A stretch of 64,000 nucleotides of DNA from contig NZ_OZ035533.1 in assembly GCF_964033635.1 (NCBI RefSeq), forward strand, positions 4,836,001-4,900,000, written 5' to 3'. The translations under genes were made by a program, and so were the position numbers. This document shows positions 25,320 through 34,185 of the stretch, in pieces. Under the pieces are notes generated by a model that saw only the letters and a program-made list of their open reading frames with translations, ran no database searches and was not told the DNA's origin. Source of the DNA: Chitinophaga sp. MM2321. GTDB lineage: Bacteria > Bacteroidota > Bacteroidia > Chitinophagales > Chitinophagaceae. The stretch's first letter is position 1. The number at the start of each line of letters is the position of its first letter.

Positions 25320-26594
25320 TTACAAGCCGGTGGCAACGGCGGTTTTACCTCTTTCTTTCACCAGAGAATCTCTTACTTTTTCGCTCCGGAATATGGCCAG
25401 CGGGTCCAGGGCGCCGCCTGCACGGAGACGGGCTTCCGCTACCAGCGGCCGTACATCAGTACGGTAAGCCTGTTGTAAAAGCTCCTGCGCCAGGGCAGTA
25501 TCGTGGTTGTTCTGTGCAGCAGTAAGTTGTGCACGATCTACCAGCAAAGCCTGCGCATAGGCTATCTTGATCGCTTCTACAGATTGCAGCAGGTCTTCCA
25601 GCGGATCTTTTACATTATGGCTGGCATCTATCATCCAGCCCAGGTCTGTGGCGTGTTGCATGCCACGAGTGTCCATTCCGTCAATCAGTTCATTGAAGAT
25701 AAGGAACAACTGGTATGGGCGGATACTGCCTACAGTGAGGTCGTCATCACCATATTTGGAGTCGTTGAAATGGAATCCACCGAGTTTTCCTTCCATCAAC
25801 AGTAATGCAACAATCTGTTCTATGTTGGCATTCGGGAGATGATGACCGAGATCCACCAGTGTATAGGCTTTCTCTCCCAGTTTGGAGGCGTAGAGCAGCG
25901 ACTGTCCCCAATCGCCCACGGTAGTGGAATAGAAGTTAGGCTCAAAGGCTTTGTATTCTATCAGCAGCTTCCATTGATCAGGGAGGGCCTGGTAGATCGT
26001 TTCGAAGCTACGCAGCGTGTTTTCAAAAGCGCGGCGGAAGTTAAGCTGTCCCGGAAAGCAGGAGCCATCGCTCAGCCACACCGTTAGTGCTTCCGAGCCC
26101 AGCTCCGCACCATAGCGGATCACCTCAATATTATGATCGATAGCTTGTTGACGTGTATGCTTATCCGTATGAGAGAGCGAGCCGAATTTATAACTGTGTT
26201 CCTGTCCGGGTTGGTCCTGGAAGGTGTTGGAATTCATGGCATCGAATTTCAGTCCCAGCTGTGCCGCCATATTGCGGATATGTGCGGTATTGGTGGGAAT
26301 ATCCCACGGAATATGCAGGGAAACGGCGCCGCCCGATCTGTTGAGTGCGTGCAGCAATCCGATGTCTTCCAGTTTTTCCTCCAGGGATCTTGGCTCGCCT
26401 CCACCCGGGAAGCGGCCAAAGCGTGTACCACCGGTACCCAGCGCCCAGCTGGGTATAGCGACCTGAAATACAGCCAGTTTATTCACTATTTCATCTACGT
26501 TCTTTATTTCCTGGCTGATAAACTCAAATCTACGTTTATGCGCGGTAGTTAGTCCGTCGTTATGCGCGGCTATCTTATATTTTTCTATCTGCAT
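25320..26594 (-). CDS. rhaI: L-rhamnose isomerase (RhaI type)
   Basis: 424 residues, xylose-isomerase-like barrel of the Pseudomonas stutzeri RhaI type, not E. coli RhaA. IPSWALGTGGTRFGRFPGGGEPRS is the characteristic N-terminal stretch. Metal ligands lie in LLIEYKAFEPNFY, TLVDLGHHLPN and GGFHFNDSKYGDDD. It converts L-rhamnose to L-rhamnulose. It lies 11 bases after the aldolase-dehydrogenase gene and 12 before the kinase. Confidence 0.93.
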   Translation of the reverse strand: MQIEKYKIAAHNDGLTTAHKRRFEFISQEIKNVDEIVNKLAVFQVAIPSWALGTGGTRFGRFPGGGEPRSLEEKLEDIGLLHALNRSGGAVSLHIPWDIPTNTAHIRNMAAQLGLKFDAMNSNTFQDQPGQEHSYKFGSLSHTDKHTRQQAIDHNIEVIRYGAELGSEALTVWLSDGSCFPGQLNFRRAFENTLRSFETIYQALPDQWKLLIEYKAFEPNFYSTTVGDWGQSLLYASKLGEKAYTLVDLGHHLPNANIEQIVALLLMEGKLGGFHFNDSKYGDDDLTVGSIRPYQLFLIFNELIDGMDTRGMQHATDLGWMIDASHNVKDPLEDLLQSVEAIKIAYAQALLVDRAQLTAAQNNHDTALAQELLQQAYRTDVRPLVAEARLRAGGALDPLAIFRSEKVRDSLVKERGKTAVATGL

Positions 26595-26605
26595 ATAAAC
26601 TCTTT

Positions 26606-28726
26606 TTATCTGACAAAAGCTGCGGCAATACCGCCATCTACATTTAATACATTACCTGTGGACTTGCCCAGTAAGCCGCCGGCAAAAGCGAAACAGGCGT
26701 TGGCAATATCTTCCGGCAGGATGATTTCATTGAGCAGCGTGCGTTTGGCATAAAAAGCCGGCAAGTCTGCTACAGCGATACCATATGCTTTGGCACGGCC
26801 TTCTGCCCAGGCGCCTTCCCATATTTTACTATCGGAGATCACCGCATCAGGGTTTATCACGTTGACGCGTATACGATCTTTCCCCAGTTCAGCAGCATTT
26901 AACCGGCTAAGGTGCAGCTGTGCAGCTTTAGCAGAGCCATAGGCCGCATTATCAGGTCCACTCATGAGTGCGTTTTTGCTCACAATATTGATGACATCGC
27001 CACCAAGATGCTGCTTCCGCATCATATTTACACCTGCCTGTGTAACCAGGAACTGGCCTTTTACCAGTACATCATACAGCAGGTCCCAATCCTTTTCTGT
27101 GTGTGCTTCCAGTGGTTTGGAAATAGACAATCCCGCACAGTTCACGATAAGATCCACCCCACCAAAAGCCAGTGCCACCTGATCGTATGCCTGCTGAATG
27201 GTAGCAGGAACGGTTACATCGAGCAATGCGGCGGTAAATACATCCTTACCATATTTTTTCTCCACCGCGGTGATGGCAGTTGCCAGCCGCTCGCTATCGT
27301 TATCGCTGATAAGCACTACGGCGCCTTCGTCTGCAAACTTCTTTGCGATAGCCTTTCCAATACCGCCGGCGCTGCCTGTTACCAGGGCTATACGTCCGCT
27401 CAGGGCTTTGGGTTTAGGCATACGCTGTAGTTTGGCTTCTTCCAGCAACCAGTATTCTATATCGAATGCTTCCTGTCTTGGTAACGAAATATACTCAGAA
27501 ATTGCTTCAGATCCACGCATTACATGAATAGCGTTGATATAAAACTCCGCTGCTACCCTGGCTGTTTGTTTATCTTTTGCAAAAGTAAACATACCAACGC
27601 CGGAATAAAGAATCACTACCGGGTTAGGGTCGCGCATAGCGGGACTATTGTCATGCTTACACTTATTATAATATGCGGTATACATCTCCCTGTATTCATC
27701 AAACAAAGGGGAAATCTTTTGTTTAATGGCGTTCACATCACCCAGGTCTTCATCCGGTGTAAGTTGCAGGATAAGGGGAGATATTTTTGTGCGCAGGAAG
27801 TGATCCGGGCAGCTGGTACCCATAGGGGCCAGTCTTGAAAGATCGTTGGAGTTAATGAATTCCAGTACATCCGCATCATCTGTAAAATGACCGATCATAT
27901 TCTGGTGCGAAGAGGCAAATCCGCGCAGGATGGGCGCCAGGGAAGCCGCTTGCTGTAAACGCTTCTCAGGAGCCAGGGAAGAGATTTTAGCACCACCAAA
28001 AACAGCGGGGTTCTTAGCTACAGCTGTATTGATATATTCAGCCGCGCGCTCAATTACTTCCAGGGTATTTATATAGCATTCATAAGCAGTGTCGCCCCAG
28101 GTAAACAAGCCATGCGAACCGAGAACGATGCCACGGATGCCGGGATTTTCGTTCAGGCATTTACGTAGTTGCAGTCCCAGGTCAAAACCAGGGCGTTGCC
28201 AGTCAACCCACCCGATGGTACCGTTGAATAGCTCCTGTGTAATACGCTTACCATCTTTTGCGGCAGCAATTGCTATCAACGCATCGGGATGTAAGTGATC
28301 AATATGTTGAAAGGGTAAAAACACATGCAACGGAGTATCAATGGATGGAGGCCGGGAAGCAGGATCATACATGCAATGATTGAATAACCCTACCATCTCA
28401 TCTTCATGCTCAATTCCGCGATAAATGTTTTCGAGGTTATGGAGCCGGTCCACATACAAAGCGGCCAGGCCATTGCGTTTAAGTGTGCCGAGGTCGCCCC
28501 CGGAGCCTTTTACCCACATAACGTCCGTATCCTTTCCGGTTAGCGGATCATGCACCGATCCCTTATAGGAGGTGTTGCCACCACCGTAGTTGGTGAGTCG
28601 GAGATCAGCTCCCAGTAAGTTGGAGCGATATATAAGCAGGGCCACTTCATCACCAGCCAGCGCCGCAGCCTGTGCGTTGTCCCATAAATAACTGACGTGT
28701 TTAAACTGATTTACTTCCTGCGACAT
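26606..28726 (-). CDS. Bifunctional rhamnulose-1-phosphate aldolase / lactaldehyde (SDR) dehydrogenase
   Basis: 706 residues with two enzymes in one chain. Residues 1-430 are a class II aldolase/adducin domain (TNYGGGNTSYKG, GSGGDLGTLKRNGLAAL, HIDHLHPDALIAIAAAKDG with zinc ligands, VLGSHGLFTWG). Residues about 440-706 are a Rossmann SDR: IALVTGSAGGIGKAIAKKFADEGA, VNCAGLSIS, and the active-site Tyr-x-x-x-Lys in AAYGSAKAA. The aldolase splits rhamnulose 1-phosphate to DHAP and L-lactaldehyde and the SDR half should oxidise lactaldehyde, as in the RhaE-RhaW fusions. It starts 8 bases after rhaT. Confidence 0.92.
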   Translation of the reverse strand: MSQEVNQFKHVSYLWDNAQAAALAGDEVALLIYRSNLLGADLRLTNYGGGNTSYKGSVHDPLTGKDTDVMWVKGSGGDLGTLKRNGLAALYVDRLHNLENIYRGIEHEDEMVGLFNHCMYDPASRPPSIDTPLHVFLPFQHIDHLHPDALIAIAAAKDGKRITQELFNGTIGWVDWQRPGFDLGLQLRKCLNENPGIRGIVLGSHGLFTWGDTAYECYINTLEVIERAAEYINTAVAKNPAVFGGAKISSLAPEKRLQQAASLAPILRGFASSHQNMIGHFTDDADVLEFINSNDLSRLAPMGTSCPDHFLRTKISPLILQLTPDEDLGDVNAIKQKISPLFDEYREMYTAYYNKCKHDNSPAMRDPNPVVILYSGVGMFTFAKDKQTARVAAEFYINAIHVMRGSEAISEYISLPRQEAFDIEYWLLEEAKLQRMPKPKALSGRIALVTGSAGGIGKAIAKKFADEGAVVLISDNDSERLATAITAVEKKYGKDVFTAALLDVTVPATIQQAYDQVALAFGGVDLIVNCAGLSISKPLEAHTEKDWDLLYDVLVKGQFLVTQAGVNMMRKQHLGGDVINIVSKNALMSGPDNAAYGSAKAAQLHLSRLNAAELGKDRIRVNVINPDAVISDSKIWEGAWAEGRAKAYGIAVADLPAFYAKRTLLNEIILPEDIANACFAFAGGLLGKSTGNVLNVDGGIAAAFVR

Positions 28727-28734
28727 ACTATATT

Positions 28735-29790
28735 TTATTTAAGAGAATTTCCATATCCTACAATCAATACAGACAAAAGAATGGTAAGGATCCCACCTAC
28801 AATAGTGGCGGTGGCCTTTTTGCTCACACCCTTCCATTCGCGCAGGGCGAGGCCCCACATGTTGGCAATGAGTATAATAAAGGCCATATGAAGGATCCAT
28901 GAACTGGCGCCATTGCCCAGTTTACTTTCGCCCATACCGTAAAAAAAGAACTGTAAAAACCAGGTGGTACCCGCCATTGCGGCAAACAGATAGTTGCGTA
29001 GTAATGGGGTGCTTTTATTCGTATAGTCGTGGTACGACCGGTTACGTATATTTAAGATAATACACCAGACGAAGTTAGTCGTCAACCCACCCCAAAGCAA
29101 TACCACATAAGTAACATTATTCTGATACAATGGGTTCAGCCCGTTTGCCACGGCCACCTCAGCCATGTCTTTACCGGCTTCGATGCCGTATACAAAACAA
29201 GCACTGAGGATCCCGGAGATCACGCCCACAATCAGCCCTTTCACGACACTAAACTCTGCTACTGCTTTCTTCTTTTCTTCTTCCGTCAGTTCCTTTTCTT
29301 TCATGATGCCCGCCCAGCCACAGATAAAAATACCTGTGAGACATACCAGCAATCCCAGGAGGACTACCAGTCCCCAGGTGCTGCTGAGCATTTCCGAGAG
29401 GGATGTTTTACCCGCAGTAGGTACTATATTATAATAGATAGCCGGCACCAGCGCCCCGAATACGGAGCAGCAGCCCAGCATCACGGAGTTACCCAATGAC
29501 ATCCCCAGGTACCTGATACCCAGCCCATAGGTGAGCCCTCCAATACCCCAAAGCAATCCGAATATATAGATAGTAGCTATAACAGACCAGGAAGCCTGTG
29601 AGATAATTTCCGAAAAACCCGGCAGGGTAAGCCATGCTGCCAGCGGAGGAACAACCAGCCAGGAAAACAACCCACCAATCAGCCAATAACTCTCCCAATG
29701 CCAGCCTTTTACTTTTTTGAAGGGCATATAAAAACTGCCCGAGGCGAACCCGCCAATGAAGTGGAATATAATACCTGAGATAACCTCCAT
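28735..29790 (-). CDS. rhaT: L-rhamnose/H+ symporter
   Basis: 351 residues from MEVISGIIFHFIGGFASG. The frame extends upstream to 29856, but those 22 residues are polar and unlike the family, which starts at the first membrane helix. About ten membrane helices are visible. The family motifs include FASGSFYMPFKKVKGWHWESYWLIGGLFSWLVVPPLAAW and GLLWGIGGLTYGLGIRYLGMSLG, and IEAGKDMAEVAVANGLNPLYQNN is typical of RhaT. It is the first gene of the rhamnose operon, so the operon promoter should lie in 29791-30094. Confidence 0.92.
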   Translation of the reverse strand: MEVISGIIFHFIGGFASGSFYMPFKKVKGWHWESYWLIGGLFSWLVVPPLAAWLTLPGFSEIISQASWSVIATIYIFGLLWGIGGLTYGLGIRYLGMSLGNSVMLGCCSVFGALVPAIYYNIVPTAGKTSLSEMLSSTWGLVVLLGLLVCLTGIFICGWAGIMKEKELTEEEKKKAVAEFSVVKGLIVGVISGILSACFVYGIEAGKDMAEVAVANGLNPLYQNNVTYVVLLWGGLTTNFVWCIILNIRNRSYHDYTNKSTPLLRNYLFAAMAGTTWFLQFFFYGMGESKLGNGASSWILHMAFIILIANMWGLALREWKGVSKKATATIVGGILTILLSVLIVGYGNSLK

Positions 29791-30094
29791 GTGGAATTTT
29801 TTACCGTATCTGTTTTCACTAAAATATGGAAAACAAGGGGCAGTGCTGTCATGCACTGTTATGCCGGATATTGATTATTTTATCATTTTGGTATTTTAAA
29901 TATTTAACAGGTGATTTCCGGCGCCGGTCCGCCAGGTTTTCAGGAGCAGGTACAGCTCCGCTTACCGGGACATCGGAGAAAAACGGTCCCGAAAGGTGAT
30001 CATGGATTTTAAAGGAGATGACCGCAGCCGGTTGTATACTGCGGTACTGAGATGCATAAAAACAATGGATGATCAGGAATGCAAACAATTTATT
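29791..30094. other. Gene-free region upstream of the rhamnose operon
   Basis: About 300 bases between rhaT and the VOC gene, both on the minus strand. It contains CAGTGC-TGTCAT-GCACTG at 29841-29858, a 6-6-6 inverted repeat 51 bases upstream of the rhaT start, which could be the operator of the GntR-type regulator. I found no good TAnnTTTG box. Short open frames here lack coding character. Confidence 0.3.
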
Positions 30095-30520
30095 TTAGTG
30101 GTTATTCTCATCGTAACTAACCATCCACTGCACATCAAACTTATCAACAAACATTCCGAAGTAGGCGCCCCAGAAAGCTTTGGCAAGCGGCATCGTTATT
30201 TTTCCTCCTGCGGAAAGACCATTAAACAGATCAGTCGCTTCCTGTTCACTATCTGTATTAATAGCGATGTTATAAAGCGTACCCGGTGTTCCCTTTCCGT
30301 ATGATTCCGGTATATCGCTACCCATTAAAACACTTCCTTTTCCAATTGGTAAGGCAACATGCATGATACTCTCTGCTTCACTTGCCGGAAGTGTATATTC
30401 TGGCGGCACTTCTTTAAACCTTGAAATCATCATAAACTCTCCACCAAATACTGATTTGTAAAAATTAAATGCGGCTTCGCATTGACCATTAAAATTCAGA
30501 TAAGGATTAACTACTGCCAT
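30095..30520 (-). CDS. VOC superfamily (PhnB-like) protein
   Basis: 141 residues. NPYLNFNGQCEAAFNFYKSVFGGEF is the standard opening of PhnB-like/3-demethylubiquinone-methyltransferase-like VOC proteins. Paired beta-alpha-beta-beta-beta modules follow, ending GAYFGMFVDKFDVQWMVSY. These are small cytosolic metal-dependent or metal-free dimers of diverse or unknown function. It stands alone between the rhamnose locus and a divergent small acidic gene. Confidence 0.88.
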   Translation of the reverse strand: MAVVNPYLNFNGQCEAAFNFYKSVFGGEFMMISRFKEVPPEYTLPASEAESIMHVALPIGKGSVLMGSDIPESYGKGTPGTLYNIAINTDSEQEATDLFNGLSAGGKITMPLAKAFWGAYFGMFVDKFDVQWMVSYDENNH

Positions 30521-30674
30521 TTTTTTAAGTTTTAAAATGTGAAGGATTACTTACTCAAATATATCCCGATATATGCAAATCAAAAGGGGGTAAACAGGAC
30601 ATTGTAAGGGGGAAATACGACCTGTGGAAATCAGGTATTGGATCAATCTTTGAGGTCTGCTTTATAAAAACATT

Positions 30675-30953
30675 ATGGCAACACCAAAGAATACTCCCGG
30701 ACCATTACGCGATGATGAACTGCAACCGGATGATATCATTAATCACCAACAGCAGCCGCTACCTCCTAAAGGCAACCAGGATGAGCAATCACGCACAGGA
30801 GATGAAAATACAGAAGATGAATTACTGGACGAAGAAGCAGATGATGCAGAACTGGATGAACTACTGGAAGAAGAAAAAATTACAGATGAGGATATACAAA
30901 GTGATGCACTGGAAGAAGGAGATGAAAAGGAAAAAGGCCCCATGAAGGGATAG
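30675..30953 (+). CDS. Very acidic, low-complexity small protein
   Basis: 92 residues. From about residue 45 on, the chain is almost all Asp, Glu, Leu and Ala (TEDELLDEEADDAELDELL), after a proline/glutamine-rich N-terminus. It is predicted disordered with a possible short helix and has no signal peptide. The start has a purine-poor upstream region typical of the phylum. Function is unknown. Similar short acidic proteins occur in Bacteroidota without an assigned role. A terminator hairpin directly follows, which supports a real gene. Confidence 0.6.
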   Translation: MATPKNTPGPLRDDELQPDDIINHQQQPLPPKGNQDEQSRTGDENTEDELLDEEADDAELDELLEEEKITDEDIQSDALEEGDEKEKGPMKG

Positions 30954-30960
30954 CAGGAAG

Positions 30961-30988
30961 AAAACACCCGGCAGACGCCAGGTGTTTT
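30961..30988. terminator. Bidirectional terminator between convergent genes
   Basis: AAAACACC (30961-30968) pairs with GGTGTTTT (30981-30988). Inside, GGC/GCC pair after a C-A mismatch around an AGAC loop. Outer A and T runs allow termination of both the acidic-protein gene (plus) and the terpene synthase gene (minus). Confidence 0.75.
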
Positions 30989-31000
30989 GGGGGGATGATG

Positions 31001-32008
31001 CTATTTAACAGAACCATATTGCTTGCGGGTAGCAGATATGGGGCCGTACACGAAGCGATAGCGGGCTGTTTCCATTGTACTCCAATCGATATTGCCACGG
31101 AGAATTGCACTTAAAACAAAGGCATATTTTTCCACTACTTTATTCATTGAAATAGAGAATACAGGTAAATTGGCAGAAAGTGTCGCAAATTCATTCATTT
31201 CCTGATCATGAATTTCTACTGCTTTGGCTACTGCCCTTTGAAGGCTGATCCTTTTTTCATGCGAAATAACTTTGACCAGGTTATGTGTATCCCCATGTTC
31301 CAGTTCTTTGGAGCAGGAATAGAGATCGTTGGCCCAGCAAACCAATCCCCTGGCCAGTTTCGTAAGCCGGTCAATTTTCGGATGTTGCAGAATTTCTTCC
31401 GGCAGATAAATCTGTTCCACTATTTCTATCATATCGGTAGAAATATGCGCAGCGCCGGCAAAAGGCCGCATCCTCATAAATTCTTCAATACCCGGAATAC
31501 GGTCCGTACTGGTATTGCGGTATTCCCATGCAGCGGCATCAAATAAAATACGGATACCGTTCTCAAAATGTTGCTGCCATTGCGCACTGCTCAGTGCCTT
31601 GGTACGATCCCAGACATCGGTCAAACCAGCCAGCAAAGGGCCACCATCAGCCAGGGTAAAGCGTTCCTTGTTCTGTAATACATGCATACATTTTTCTGTA
31701 AATCCATGCAGACTGGCAGCGTTTTCAATAACGGAGCTTTTATTCATCTGGTTATCCAGGGCGTCGTCCATGGCAAATAAAAGTACATGGCTGTCGTTGG
31801 CCAGTTGCATCCGTTCCCGGTTGGCGGTGGGGAAGAACCTGGCTACCATCCAGGTATAGTTATCGCTCAGAAACTTTACAAACTTAGCCTCGTCGTAAAG
31901 ATTAAACTTCCTTACCCATTGACTGGTACGGAGATGCGTGTCGATAACATACTTGTTAATACGCGGAGAAAAGGGGCAATAAAGGCCCGGTACGGTAATG
32001 GTTTGCAT
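31001..32008 (-). CDS. Class I terpene synthase
   Basis: 335 residues, the length of bacterial sesqui/diterpene cyclases. The first metal motif DDALD is at 81-85 (DDxxD). The second, NDLYSCSKE, gives Asn227, Ser231 and Glu235 (NSE/NDxxSxxxE). Arg181, exactly 46 residues before Asn227, fits the pyrophosphate sensor, and Arg316-Tyr317 fits the C-terminal RY pair. All catalytic elements are present, so it should ionise and cyclise a prenyl diphosphate. Chain length and product cannot be read from the sequence. Chitinophaga pinensis is known to carry a dolabellane diterpene synthase, so a diterpene is possible. No P450 or prenyltransferase gene is adjacent. Confidence 0.9.
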   Translation of the reverse strand: MQTITVPGLYCPFSPRINKYVIDTHLRTSQWVRKFNLYDEAKFVKFLSDNYTWMVARFFPTANRERMQLANDSHVLLFAMDDALDNQMNKSSVIENAASLHGFTEKCMHVLQNKERFTLADGGPLLAGLTDVWDRTKALSSAQWQQHFENGIRILFDAAAWEYRNTSTDRIPGIEEFMRMRPFAGAAHISTDMIEIVEQIYLPEEILQHPKIDRLTKLARGLVCWANDLYSCSKELEHGDTHNLVKVISHEKRISLQRAVAKAVEIHDQEMNEFATLSANLPVFSISMNKVVEKYAFVLSAILRGNIDWSTMETARYRFVYGPISATRKQYGSVK

Positions 32009-32102
32009 TGTGTTGCTATTTATTGTGTGAAAAAATGCGCTTGGCGAATGACAATCGGCGGGGGAAAAAACAAAAAAGGGATCGGTATAAAAAGTACTAA
32101 AA

Positions 32103-32127
32103 AAAGCCGCGATTTTCTCGCAGCTTT
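32103..32127 (-). terminator. Intrinsic terminator after the hybrid histidine kinase
   Basis: AAAGC (32103-32107) with GCTTT (32123-32127), one mismatch, then GCGA/TCGC around a 5-base loop. On the minus strand seven Ts follow. It lies about 32 bases after the kinase stop, so the terpene synthase gene downstream is probably transcribed from its own promoter. Confidence 0.8.
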
Positions 32128-32158
32128 ACAATTAAAAGATAATCAGCATGTTAGAAAA

Positions 32159-33892
32159 TCAGATATCTATATGCAGTGTTAAAAAACATTCCAATTGTTT
32201 GTAGAAGACAGAAAACTCAACCGGTTTTGTGAGATAACTATTAAATCCGGCTTCAGCTGCGGCTTGCAGCTCATCATCAAATGCTCCCCCGGAAACGGCT
32301 ACCACGGGTATGTCTTTCATGTTTTCCATGCTCCTGATCTGTTGCAGAAAATCTTTACCATTGCCATCAGGCAATCTCATATCACATAATATGAGGTGTG
32401 GTTGGAACTGCCGGGCCATTTTTACGCCTTCTGCTACACTGGCAGCAAACTCGTATTCACAGCCTACTTTATTCAGCAGGAATTTATACATCACCTGCTG
32501 GATCTTATCATCTTCAATCACTAAAACGCGGCTATCTGTAAAGCGACCGAACTTACGCACGGAATAGGATAATTCACCGGCGTCACCGGCCAGTTTATAA
32601 GGAAAGGAGATGGTAAAGGTAGTCCCCTTGTCCTCTTCGCTGTCCACCTTCAAATCGCCGGAAAGGATACCGATCATTTTTTTGGCAATGGGTAGTCCCA
32701 GCCCGGTTCCTTCCCAGTCGCTTCTGCTCCGGTAAAAAGGCTCGAAAACTTCGTTCATTTTCTCCGATGATAAACCGGGACCCTCATCTTTTACTTCAAT
32801 ATATATAAGGGTGTCATCACTTTTTATCTTTACTTCAATCGTTGTTTTCTCCCTGGTAAATTTGATCGCATTGGATACCAGGTTTCCTAGTACTTTGGTC
32901 AGTTTTACGCGGTCTGTCAATATTAATTTAGGTACGCCGGTGGCGAGTTCCAGCTCCAGGTGTACTGATTTCTTGGAAGCCATGTATTTATAAACCACCA
33001 TTAATTCCCGGATCCATTCGGACATGTTCAGCGGTGCATCATGAATACTTTCGGGTGCGCCGGCTTCTATCCTGGCCCAGTCCAGCGAGTTATTAATAAT
33101 GTCCAGCACCTGCCGGCCGCCTGTATGGATAGCCGTTAATGCTTCTCTCTCAATGAGCATATAATCGGGATCATTCACATTGGCGGGCTCACTGGTCAGC
33201 AAATTGGAAATACCATACACCACATTCAGGGGGTTACGGATTTCGTGGCTCAACTCTTTAATAAAGGCGCTTTTTGACTCGTTGGTATCTCCCAGGATCT
33301 TATTCTGATGTACCAGCCTGATTTCAGTATGTTTCCGGGCTTTCAGGTAAAAGGTCAGCATGATGATACATAAAGTCGGAATGGTAGCAGCCACCACTGT
33401 TTCAAGGATAATCATACCGAGTGGGCTGAATTCCACGGGTTTAATCAATGCTATAAACTTGTTTACATATACGGCGGTCAATGTTAATCCGATGGCTGTA
33501 AGACAGATAATCCTTATAATCTTCCTGTCAAATAACAATAGAACGATTCCCGCCATAAACACGCTCATGAGCGGTACGTTGATAACAGGGCCCAGGTAGA
33601 TCCCGAAAAACAAGGTGGCCAGGCAATAAGTAAAAAGGATCGCTACCAGCGCCGCTTCATACCGCCTGATCTTATTCAGGTAAATAGCATACAGGAAGGC
33701 CACTGTTTCAATAACAGATCCCAGGAAAATGGTTTGCTGATTAAAAATGATCAGGAAAAAAGAGCCTACTCCGATGGCAACCAGGGCTGATATAAGGCTA
33801 AGGGAATTAGCTGTTTGGATCTTCTTTCGTTGTGCATGCTCCAGGTTACTGGCACCTGCGGTGATAATATTGGTTATAATAGAGGTATTCAT
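32159..33892 (-). CDS. Membrane hybrid sensor histidine kinase / response regulator
   Basis: 577 residues. Residues about 30-185 hold six hydrophobic segments with very short loops, so the sensor is within or near the membrane. HisKA follows with the phospho-acceptor His216 in SHEIRNPLN. HATPase_c covers about 320-440 (NLVSNAIKF N box, DEGPGLS G1, GTGLGLPIAKKMIG G2). A receiver domain from about 455 has the acidic pair EDD, the phospho-acceptor Asp504 in LILCDMRLPDG and Lys556. There is no DNA-binding output, so signal must pass to another protein. The ligand is unknown. Two 10-bp direct repeats and a long palindrome lie upstream. Confidence 0.92.
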   Translation of the reverse strand: MNTSIITNIITAGASNLEHAQRKKIQTANSLSLISALVAIGVGSFFLIIFNQQTIFLGSVIETVAFLYAIYLNKIRRYEAALVAILFTYCLATLFFGIYLGPVINVPLMSVFMAGIVLLLFDRKIIRIICLTAIGLTLTAVYVNKFIALIKPVEFSPLGMIILETVVAATIPTLCIIMLTFYLKARKHTEIRLVHQNKILGDTNESKSAFIKELSHEIRNPLNVVYGISNLLTSEPANVNDPDYMLIEREALTAIHTGGRQVLDIINNSLDWARIEAGAPESIHDAPLNMSEWIRELMVVYKYMASKKSVHLELELATGVPKLILTDRVKLTKVLGNLVSNAIKFTREKTTIEVKIKSDDTLIYIEVKDEGPGLSSEKMNEVFEPFYRSRSDWEGTGLGLPIAKKMIGILSGDLKVDSEEDKGTTFTISFPYKLAGDAGELSYSVRKFGRFTDSRVLVIEDDKIQQVMYKFLLNKVGCEYEFAASVAEGVKMARQFQPHLILCDMRLPDGNGKDFLQQIRSMENMKDIPVVAVSGGAFDDELQAAAEAGFNSYLTKPVEFSVFYKQLECFLTLHIDI

Positions 33893-33949
33893 GTTGTAGG
33901 GTTTGCCGGTTCCTGATATGATATGTTCCGCGTGTAAATACAGTTATTT

Positions 33950-34014
33950 TGTAAGGGTTCAATCGGTATTAATCTCTAAAAATATCTACAATAAGTGTTT
34001 TCAGTGTAAGGGTT
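33950..34014. repeat. Direct repeat TGTAAGGGTT, two copies 55 bp apart
   Basis: TGTAAGGGTT occurs at 33950-33959 and 34005-34014 upstream of the histidine kinase gene. The 55-bp centre spacing is near five helical turns, so a regulator-binding role is conceivable. Only two copies, seen by eye. Confidence 0.35.
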
Positions 34015-34047
34015 AAGTTAAGTTATTTTTGAATACCAAAGACCAAA

Positions 34048-34179
34048 GACCAAGATTATAAGATTAAAAAGATTTGCCCGATGGGCGTAGATTGAATAAA
34101 AGTATAAGTACAATATAAATACTTATCCAGTTCAATCTACGCCCATCGGGCAAATCTTTTTAATCTTATAATCCTGGTC
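34048..34179. repeat. Long inverted repeat (49-bp arms, 34-base loop)
   Basis: The arms are 34048-34096 and 34131-34179, complementary at 48 of 49 positions, with 43 consecutive matches (34054-34096 with 34131-34173). The loop contains a further short inverted pair (ATAAGTA/TACTTAT). The arm holds AT-rich outer parts and a GC-rich core (GCCCGATGGGC). It lies 6 bases after the nagB stop and 150 bases before the kinase gene, so it may end nagB transcription. Its size and near-perfect symmetry suggest a mobile or REP-like intergenic palindrome. Confidence 0.9.
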
Positions 34180-34185
34180 AGGTCG

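Noticed and set aside
29996-30304. 102-residue plus-strand open frame upstream of the rhamnose operon
   Set aside because: It runs through intergenic sequence and antisense to the VOC gene and shows no domain or conserved composition.
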